In this document: in pieces, positions 57,473 through 64,000 of the stretch
Numbering within the stretch: the stretch's first letter is position 1
Layout of the letters: each line of letters starts with the position of its first letter
Assembly (NCBI GenBank): GCA_016713445.1
Contig: JADJPB010000013.1
Span: 62,001 to 126,000, forward strand
DNA length: 64,000 nt
Direction: 5' to 3'
Origin: Bacteroidota bacterium
GTDB taxonomy: Bacteria > Bacteroidota > Bacteroidia > AKYH767-A > OLB10
Program-made: the position numbers and the translations under genes
The notes under the pieces: model-generated
Database searches by the model: none
Told to the model about the DNA's origin: nothing
The model's input: the letters and a program-made list of their open reading frames with translations, nothing else

Positions 57473-60177
57473 ATGGCAGATAATTTAGTGATAGTGGAGT
57501 CCCCGGCAAAAGCCAAAACGATTGAAGGTTTTCTGGGAAAGGACTTTATTGTGAAGTCAAGTTTTGGTCATGTGCGCGACCTGGTGAAGAACGATAAAGC
57601 GATTGATGTGAATAATAATTTCACTCCTTTATATGAGGTGAGTGAGGAGAAGTCGAAGGTGGTAGATGAACTCCGCCGCCTCGCAAAGAAAGCCAAAATG
57701 GTTTGGTTAGCGACGGATGAGGACCGCGAGGGAGAAGCCATCTCATGGCATCTGTACGAAGCTCTCGAACTGAAGAAATCAAATACAAAGCGTATCGTTT
57801 TTCATGAGATTACGAAGAAAGCAATTTTGGATGCGGTAGCAAATCCGCGCTTTATAGATATGCATATGGTGGATGCTCAACAAGCTCGTCGTATCCTCGA
57901 TCGCTTAGTGGGTTTTGAATTGTCGCCCATCTTATGGAAAAAAGTAAAACCAAGTTTGTCTGCAGGTCGTGTGCAATCGGTTTCAGTAAAGTTGATTGTA
58001 GAACGTGAGCGTGAAGTAGAAGCCTTCGATAGTAAATCGGCATTCCGTGTAATCGCTTTATTTAATGTAAAGGATAAGAACGGAAATTCATCTACACTGA
58101 AAGCAGAATTACCACAACGTTTTGCGAAGAAAGGTGATGCCGAAGAGTTTTTGAAGAAGTTATCGAATGCAAAACATAAGATTGATAACCTAGAGGTAAA
58201 ACCCGGAAAGAAGAGTCCATCTGCCCCCTTTACAACATCTACCTTACAACAAGAAGCTTCTCGCAAATTAGGCTTTAGTGTTTCCCAAACGATGGTGATT
58301 GCACAACGACTTTATGAGAGTGGAAAAATTACGTATATGAGAACGGATTCGGTGAATCTTTCTCAAACGGCAATCGATGGTGCGAAAGAAGCCGTGTTGA
58401 CGATGTACGGAAAACAATACTCGAATCCGCGTCAATATAAAAATAAGAATGCAAGTGCTCAAGAGGCGCATGAGGCGATTCGCCCTACCGATTTTCACAA
58501 TACTTCCATCGAAGGAGAAAACGGAGAAAAGCGTTTGTATGATTTGATCTGGAAGCGTTCGATTGCCAGTCAGATGAGTGAAGCGGTGTTGGAGAAAACT
58601 GTGGTGACTATTGGAAATGATAAGTCGAAGGAAGTTTTTAATGCAACCGGTGAAGTAGTTCGTTTCGACGGATTTTTACGTGTGTACATGGAAGGTACCG
58701 ACGATGAAAATGAAGATACAGAAAAAGTAGAAACCGGTTTGTTACCTCCATTAAAAGTGGGTCAAGTATTAGACTTAGACGTGATGACCGCTACCGAAAA
58801 GTTTTCGTTACCCCCTGCACGTTATACGGAAGCAAGCTTGGTAAAGAAGTTGGAAGAATTAGGCATCGGTCGACCTTCTACTTACGCACCTACTATCTCC
58901 ACGATTCAAAAACGTGGCTATGTGATTAAAGAAGATCGCATGGGTAAGGAGCGCAAGTTTGAAGTGTTTACGTTGAAGAATGGAAAAGTAACCAACGAAG
59001 TAAAGACGGAAACGTACGGTAACGAGAAGTCGAAAATGTTTCCTTCCGATATTGGTACTGTTGTGACCGATTTCTTGAGTCAGCATTTTCCAGTAATTAT
59101 GGATTATAACTTCACGGCTACTGTAGAAAAAGATTTTGACGAAATTTCAGATGGGAATTTGGTGTGGACAAAAATGATCAAGAAGTTTTATGGTCCTTTC
59201 CATAAATCAGTAGAAGATACCGAGCAAAATAGTGAGCGTGCTACCGGTGAACGTGAATTGGGAACGGATCCTAAAACAGGTCGTAAAGTAATTGCGCGTA
59301 TTGGAAGATTTGGTCCCTTGGTGCAGATTAATGCAGAAACAGAAGACGATAAACCACAGTATGCACGTTTGCGTACGGGTCAACGTTTGGAGACCATCAC
59401 CATTGAAGAAGCGTTAGATTTGTTTAAGATGCCTCGTAACTTGGGGCAATATGAAAATATTGATATCACCATTGGCATTGGACGTTTTGGTCCGTATGCG
59501 AAGATGGATGGATTGTTCGCTTCTCTCGGAAAAGAAGATGATCCTTACACCATCGATTTAAATCGTGCTATTGAACTCATCGAGATCAAAAGAAAAATTG
59601 AACGAGAGCGTGTCATCAAAATTTTCAAGGAGCGTGAAGATGTGCAAGTGTTAAAAGCAACATGGGCGACTTATTTGTTGGTGGATGGAGAAAATTATCG
59701 TCTGCCAAAAGATACTGTAGCTGAAAAATTAACATTAGCAGCATGTTTAGATATTGCTGCCAATACGAAACCAAGTCCGGGCAAGAAAAAGTTTGCGAAA
59801 AAAGGCGCAGCTAAAACTGCTGTTAAGAAAACAGCTGCCAAGAAAGCGCCTGCAAAACAAGCAGCCGCCGCTAAACCGTCACCTAAAAAAGCTGCCAAAA
59901 AAAAAGTGGAGCCTAAAGAAATAGTAGTTTCAAAAGCACCAGTAAAGAAGTCGACGGTGAAAAAAGGGTCTGCGACGAAAGCAACTTTGAAGAAATCTCC
60001 AGTGAAAAAGTCTCCTGTTAAAAAAGTGGCTCCATCCAAAACAGCATCGAAGAAAAGTCCAGCCAAAAAAAGCTGCTGCGAAAAAGACGGTGAAGTCATC
60101 CGCCAAAAAAAGCGCCTGCTAAGAAAACCGCAACGAAAAAAGTTGCTGCGAAAAAGTCAGTTAAGAAAAAGAGATAA
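57473..60177 (+). CDS. topA: DNA topoisomerase I, type IA (frameshifts in the tail)
   Basis: TopA relaxes negative supercoils. The 904-residue scale protein has the TOPRIM start NLVIVESPAKAKTIEGFLG, the acidic motif ATDEDREGEAISWHLYEALE, FHEITKKAILDAVANPR, RILDRLVGFELSPILWKKV, SAGRVQSVSVKLIVERERE and the active-site Tyr in GKITYMRTDSVNLSQTA. C-terminal repeats follow (RKVIARIGRFGPLVQINAET, ITIGIGRFGPYAKMDGLFAS). The tail from about residue 770 is a histone-H1-like Lys/Ala/Pro sequence (KKGAAKTAVKKTAAKKAPAK). Within it, two extra A near 60070 and 60110 shift the frame; corrected, it ends KKSVKKKR with the stop at 60175-60177. It heads a plus-strand series toward the T9SS core genes. Confidence 0.95.
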
Positions 60178-60194
60178 TCGAAAATAAAAAGTAA

Positions 60195-61367
60195 ATGCTA
60201 GAAGGGTATTTTGAACCAATACGTCCGGAAATATTATTCGGACAGCAATTGGCTACTTCCGCGGATAGTCTTGGGAATTTTGTTTCCGCATACACGGATG
60301 CGCGTAATTTTCCATCCTTTGAAGGAGCTAAAATAGCCATCATAGGAGTAGGGGAGTCGAGAGGAAGCGTAGGCAATCAGGGTTGTGCCGCCGGTCCCAA
60401 TCGCATCCGCGAAAAATTTTATCGCCTCAAGCAACATCAGTATCCACAGGCTATCATCGATCTTGGAAATTTACGCAACGGACTTACCATTAACGATACG
60501 TATTCGGCCATTGCTACGGTAGTGTGTGAGTTGCTTGGCGCTCGCATCATTCCTATTATTTTGGGCGGTAGTCAAGATTTAACGTACGGACATTATTCCG
60601 GATATAAGCGAGCAGAGCAGATTATTAATATTGTTGCACTCGATTCAAAATTTGATTTGGGTATTCCGGAAGATACCATCAACAGCGACACCTTTCTTGG
60701 GAAAATAATCCTAGAACAACCTAATTATCTTTTCAATTTCAGTAACCTGGGGTATCAAAGCTATTTTACAGGAGTCGAAAACGTAGCCCTCATGAAAAAA
60801 CTTCATTTTGAGACCTATCGTTTAGGGCAGGTAAGGACTGATATTCAAGAGACGGAGCCCATCGTTCGTAATGCCGATTTACTCACGGTGGATCTTTCTG
60901 TAGTTCGACAAAGCGATGCACCTGGAAATGCCAATGCTACTCCTAATGGACTGTACGGGGAGGAACTTTGTCAGATCTTGATGTATGCAGGATTATCTGA
61001 TAAACTCAGTGGGTTGGGGTTGTTTGAATACAATCCGGAATTCGATAGAAATGGTCAGTCGGCCGATTTATACGCACAGAGTATGTGGTACTTCTTGGAA
61101 GGAATCGGTTTACGTAAAATGGATTTACCCTTGGCAAATCCCAATAATTACACTACTTATCGGGTGACGATGGAAGAAATTGAGCAGGAAATCATCTTCA
61201 TTAAAAGCATGAAGACAGAAAGGTGGTGGATTAAGTTGCCTACCGACAACTCAAAAAATAGATACGTGAGCCAGCATTTGCTTCCTTGTTCTTACAAAGA
61301 TTACCAGCAGGCTTGTAATAACGAAGTGCCTGAAAGGTGGTGGAATGCAGTACACAAAATGGTTTAA
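60195..61367 (+). CDS. arginase/formiminoglutamase-fold protein with altered metal-site motifs
   Basis: The 390-residue protein has the arginase fold landmarks: AIIGVGESRGSVGNQGCAAG with GPNRIREKFY, IIPIILGGSQDLTYGHY, IVALDSKFDLG, NADLLTVDLSVVRQSDAPG. In active arginases the equivalent positions are GGGHS, DAHxD and SxDxDxxDP, which carry the Mn ligands. Here they read GGSQD, LDSKFD and VDLSVVRQSD, so several ligands are replaced and the protein may not be a Mn ureohydrolase. It begins 17 bases after topA and precedes the PorP/SprF and GldK genes, an order I recall from other Bacteroidota. It could be a scaffold or have another activity. The frame is intact. Confidence 0.85.
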   Translation: MLEGYFEPIRPEILFGQQLATSADSLGNFVSAYTDARNFPSFEGAKIAIIGVGESRGSVGNQGCAAGPNRIREKFYRLKQHQYPQAIIDLGNLRNGLTINDTYSAIATVVCELLGARIIPIILGGSQDLTYGHYSGYKRAEQIINIVALDSKFDLGIPEDTINSDTFLGKIILEQPNYLFNFSNLGYQSYFTGVENVALMKKLHFETYRLGQVRTDIQETEPIVRNADLLTVDLSVVRQSDAPGNANATPNGLYGEELCQILMYAGLSDKLSGLGLFEYNPEFDRNGQSADLYAQSMWYFLEGIGLRKMDLPLANPNNYTTYRVTMEEIEQEIIFIKSMKTERWWIKLPTDNSKNRYVSQHLLPCSYKDYQQACNNEVPERWWNAVHKMV

Positions 61368-61707
61368 TTGTGTAATTATATTTGCCATCAATTCCGAAAT
61401 TCACACGAAAATTATCCACAATTTTTTTAGGGGCACTCTTTATTCTCGTCTGAATATTTTTGGAAAATAGTTATGATCTGCAAGAAATCGTAAGAATTTG
61501 AAAACGCACTTCTTGTAAATAATTGTATATCAAGTATTTTAATAAATTTTAAAATAATCGAAGTTATTATCAAATAGCTATTTTAGTCCCGTCTCAAAGA
61601 GTACAACAGCGTCGTTAAAAAAGTGGGCTTACTTGTACTTTTTGGGTATGTTGAGAATATTTATTTACTTTATCCCCCCAAACGAACTCGAAATCTATAA
61701 TATCTGT
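61368..61707. other. intergenic region before the porP/sprF-type gene
   Basis: These 340 AT-rich bases contain no gene. TAC-T5-G at 61634-61642 resembles the -7 box but has one base too many. The start region of the next gene could hold its promoter. A 25-codon upstream extension of the next gene's frame lies inside this region and is rejected as non-coding. Confidence 0.35.
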
Positions 61708-62622
61708 ATGAAAAAACTTTTAGCTGTAGTATTAGTAAGTACTCTATCGACGATAGCACTAGCGCAACAAGATCCACAATTCAGCCAAAACATGTTTAAC
61801 AGATTATGGGTTAATCCCGCGTCTGCAGGTAGTAGCGATGCCATTTGTGCCAGTTTGCTTTACCGCGCGCAATGGGTGAGTTTTGATGGGGCACCTAAGT
61901 CGGGTGTTTTAGGTATTGATGCACCACTATTTAATAATAAATTAGGTCTTGGATTAAGTATTAACACCGATGAAATTGGATTTGAGCAAGGCTTAACCGC
62001 AAAATTAGCTGCAGCATATCGTTTTGATGTTGGCAATGGGAAATTAGCTATTGGAGTAGATGGAGCGTTGGTTCAAAACACCATAGATGGAAAATTTTCC
62101 GCTCCAGACGGAACGGTAAATGATCCTGCAATTCCTCAGAGTTCAGTAAGTGGAAATGCTTTTGATTTAGGTGCTGGTATCTATTATAATTCTGAAAAGC
62201 TTTACGTAGGATTATCATCTACTCATTTGATGGAAAGCAAGATAGACCTTGATAAATTCTCAAAAGAATATAAGCGTCATTATTACGGAATGATTGGTTA
62301 TACGATTGAATTGACGCCAACGGTGTCTTTAAAACCAATGATCTTTGTAAAGAATGTTACCGATAACACTACTATAGATGTGAACCTAAATGCACATTTC
62401 AACAATCGTTTCTGGGCGGGATTATCGTGGAGAAATCAAGATGCTGTAGTCGGTATGATTGGAATTACATTAATCGAAAATCTTCGACTTGGGTATGCGT
62501 ATGACTTTACTACCTCCGAGTTAAAAAATTATAGCGATGGTTCCCATGACGTAATGTTGGGGTATTGCTTCAATGTTAAGAAAAGAATCCCTGTTTCTAT
62601 TAGAAATGTAAGGTTCCTATAA
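61708..62622 (+). CDS. PorP/SprF family type IX secretion membrane protein
   Basis: The start ATG at 61708 gives a signal peptide MKKLLAVVLVSTLSTIALAQ; an upstream Met 25 codons earlier would spoil it. The 304-residue protein has the family opening QDPQFSQNMFNRLWVNPASA and GSSDAICASLLYRAQWVSFD. A run of beta-barrel strands follows (LGLGLSINTDEIGFEQGLTA, LYVGLSSTHLMESKIDLD, FWAGLSWRNQDAVVGMIGIT, RLGYAYDFTTSELKNYSDGS). Members of the family pair with T9SS or with specific cargo adhesins at the outer membrane. Position directly before gldK marks it as the core-linked copy. The frame is intact. Confidence 0.93.
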   Translation: MKKLLAVVLVSTLSTIALAQQDPQFSQNMFNRLWVNPASAGSSDAICASLLYRAQWVSFDGAPKSGVLGIDAPLFNNKLGLGLSINTDEIGFEQGLTAKLAAAYRFDVGNGKLAIGVDGALVQNTIDGKFSAPDGTVNDPAIPQSSVSGNAFDLGAGIYYNSEKLYVGLSSTHLMESKIDLDKFSKEYKRHYYGMIGYTIELTPTVSLKPMIFVKNVTDNTTIDVNLNAHFNNRFWAGLSWRNQDAVVGMIGITLIENLRLGYAYDFTTSELKNYSDGSHDVMLGYCFNVKKRIPVSIRNVRFL

Positions 62623-62652
62623 AAATTAGGAAATTAACTTCCCATTAGAAAC

Positions 62653-62660
62653 TATCTTTG
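62653..62660 (+). promoter_or_regulatory. -7 promoter box TATCTTTG before gldK
   Basis: Exact match to TAnnTTTG, 31 bases after the porP/sprF-type stop and 107 bases before the preferred gldK ATG. No TTG lies at the expected spacing, so it is a half match that would give gldK its own promoter. Confidence 0.4.
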
Positions 62661-62767
62661 AAAAGAAACGTATCATCGTATTGGAAATGTTCCGTATAAT
62701 ATTAACAACTATTGTACGTTCGATGCATAACGTCAAAACATTTCCGAAACCCAAAAGCGAACAAAGT

Positions 62768-64000
62768 ATGAAAAACCTGATGATTGCCTTTAGCATGCTG
62801 CTACTACTGAGTAGATCTGGAGGCGGTAACCGTGGTCAACTAGTAGGGGTGCAAGGTCGTGAGCAATGGTATCAAGCCGATCCATATGGCATGGTGTTTA
62901 TTCCTCAAGGATCCTTCAACATGGGTCCTAGCGACCAGGATGTTCCTTACGCTCAGAATGCAATTTCGAAAACAGTTTCGATGCATGCATTCTACATGGA
63001 CAACACGGAGATCACTAACAATGAGTACCGTCAATTCGTGTACTGGGTGCGAGATTCAATGGCACACAGACTCTTAGGTGGCGATCATTTAATTGAAGAA
63101 GGCGAATACGGCGAACGTATTGAATGGAGTGAGCGAATCAAATGGGACGATGAGGAAAACATCGAAACGTTGAGCGAACTTTATCTTCCTGAAAGTGAGC
63201 GTTATTACAGACGTAAGGAGATTGATTCCAGAAAACTCAACTTCGAATATTATTGGATTGATCTTATGGCTGCAGCCCAAAAAGATTATAGTCGCGACCG
63301 TGATCCTGCATCCGGAAGTTTGGCAAATCGTCCACAAGGTCGTACCGATCGTTCAGTTTATATTAAAAAAGAAATTATCAATGTGTATCCAGATACATTA
63401 AGTTGGATTCACGATTATACGTATTCATTCAACGATCCCATCACCAAAGCTTATTTCTGGCATCCAGCCTACGACGATTATCCAGTTGTTGGTGTAAACT
63501 GGTTACAAGCAAAAGGATTTTGTGTTTGGAGAACGCAGTTATTGAATAGTTATTTAGAATCGAGCGAAGAGACTTATGTTCAAGATTTCCGTTTACCGAC
63601 GGAGAGTGAGTGGGAATATGCTTCTCGTGGCGGATTAGCAAACAACCCTTACCCTTGGGGAGGTCCCTATACACGTAATAGTTTGGGTTGCTTCTTAGCG
63701 AATTTCAAACCCTTGCGTGGTAATTATATCGACGATGGTGGATTCTACACTGTAAAAGCAACAGCTTACTGGCCGAACGATTATGGTTTGTATTGTATGG
63801 CAGGAAACGTAGCGGAATGGACAAGCAATGCTTATGATGAGTCAGCATACAGTTTCATTCATGACTTAAATCCTGATTATACTTATGATGCAAAGGATAC
63901 CGATCCACCAGCATTAAAGAGAAAAGTAATTCGTGGTGGTTCTTGGAAGGATATAGCATACTATATGCAAACAGGAACACGTACCTATGAATATCAAGAT
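62768..64000 (+). CDS. gldK: type IX secretion ring protein GldK/PorK (partial, runs off the window)
   Basis: GldK/PorK with GldN forms the periplasmic ring of T9SS and has a formylglycine-generating-enzyme-like fold. The open frame covers 411 codons with no stop. Landmarks are NRGQLVGVQGREQWYQADPY, GMVFIPQGSFNMGPSDQDVP, NTEITNNEYRQFVYWVRDSM, YPVVGVNWLQAKGFCVWRTQ, FRLPTESEWEYASRGGLANN, YCMAGNVAEWTSNAYDE and KRKVIRGGSWKD. ATG at 62768 gives MKNLMIAFSMLLLLSRSGGG, the position of a lipoprotein signal. However, the usual lipobox Cys (as in SSCGGGNRGQ) is Ser here and an Arg precedes it. An in-frame ATG 27 codons upstream (62687) is possible but adds non-signal sequence. gldL, gldM and gldN would be expected beyond the right edge. 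Confidence 0.93.
   Translation, partial: MKNLMIAFSMLLLLSRSGGGNRGQLVGVQGREQWYQADPYGMVFIPQGSFNMGPSDQDVPYAQNAISKTVSMHAFYMDNTEITNNEYRQFVYWVRDSMAHRLLGGDHLIEEGEYGERIEWSERIKWDDEENIETLSELYLPESERYYRRKEIDSRKLNFEYYWIDLMAAAQKDYSRDRDPASGSLANRPQGRTDRSVYIKKEIINVYPDTLSWIHDYTYSFNDPITKAYFWHPAYDDYPVVGVNWLQAKGFCVWRTQLLNSYLESSEETYVQDFRLPTESEWEYASRGGLANNPYPWGGPYTRNSLGCFLANFKPLRGNYIDDGGFYTVKATAYWPNDYGLYCMAGNVAEWTSNAYDESAYSFIHDLNPDYTYDAKDTDPPALKRKVIRGGSWKDIAYYMQTGTRTYEYQD

Noticed and set aside
59695..60099. 134-codon minus-strand frame opposite the topA tail
   Set aside because: It is the complement of the Lys/Ala repeats of TopA and has no independent support.

Overview
The window is low-GC chromosomal DNA from a member of the Bacteroidota, with a flavobacteria-like gene set. 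The evidence is secreted proteins ending in type IX secretion (T9SS) C-terminal sorting domains, gliding/T9SS genes (gldA, a porP/sprF-type gene, gldK/porK), TAnnTTTG-type promoter boxes, DUF2490/DUF4956/DUF2461 families, and the order miaB - sigma-54 activator - lptE - TPR protein - secG. I cannot place it below the phylum with confidence. No rRNA, tRNA or CRISPR array was found.

A dominant technical feature is that more than 20 otherwise well-conserved genes (groEL, groES, metK, rsgA, murF, dtd, lptE, miaB, gldA and others) are interrupted by one or a few single-base indels, mostly in A/T homopolymers. Essential genes cannot all be dead, so most of these breaks are probably consensus errors of the assembly. 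I annotate such genes over their full span and state where the frame changes. Intact genes (wzc, anmK, acyl-CoA dehydrogenase, the arginase-fold gene, most of topA) lie between them.

Layout. 0-5.1 kb (minus): a cassette of DUF2490, DUF4956, a VTC-type polyphosphate polymerase domain, a small lipoprotein and a secreted CotH-kinase/lamin-tail protein with a T9SS tail. 5.4-10.7 kb: thyA, a lipoprotein, a CNNM/CorC-type transporter, a Crp/Fnr regulator with DUF2892 and a 30-residue membrane peptide, mazG, a 315-bp terminal-inverted-repeat element, and dtd. 11.3-25.1 kb (plus): a giant T9SS-secreted surface protein (beta-solenoid, Ig-like repeats, beta-helix, sorting domain), broken into many frames and containing an abnormal 1.2-kb A-rich stretch, followed by a smaller T9SS protein. 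25.4-28.8 kb: rsgA, divergent gldA, and metK with a clear promoter and terminator. 29.0-33.3 kb: three more T9SS cargo genes. 33.3-39.9 kb: DUF2461, a small charged protein, anmK, acyl-CoA dehydrogenase, and a Wza/Wzc exopolysaccharide export pair. 40.2-49.4 kb (minus): murF, groEL, groES, and the secG-TPR-lptE-sigma54-miaB operon. 49.6-57.0 kb (minus): two small paralogous unknown proteins and two tandem leucine-rich-repeat T9SS proteins. 57.5-64.0 kb (plus): topA, an arginase-fold protein with altered metal-site motifs, a PorP/SprF protein, and the start of gldK/porK, which continues past the window.

Together the genes describe a cell surface built around T9SS: core components (GldK, PorP/SprF-like, GldA), at least seven predicted cargo proteins, and envelope housekeeping (LptE, MurF, AnmK, SecG, Wza/Wzc). 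The least understood multi-gene unit is the CotH-VTC-DUF4956 cassette at the left end.
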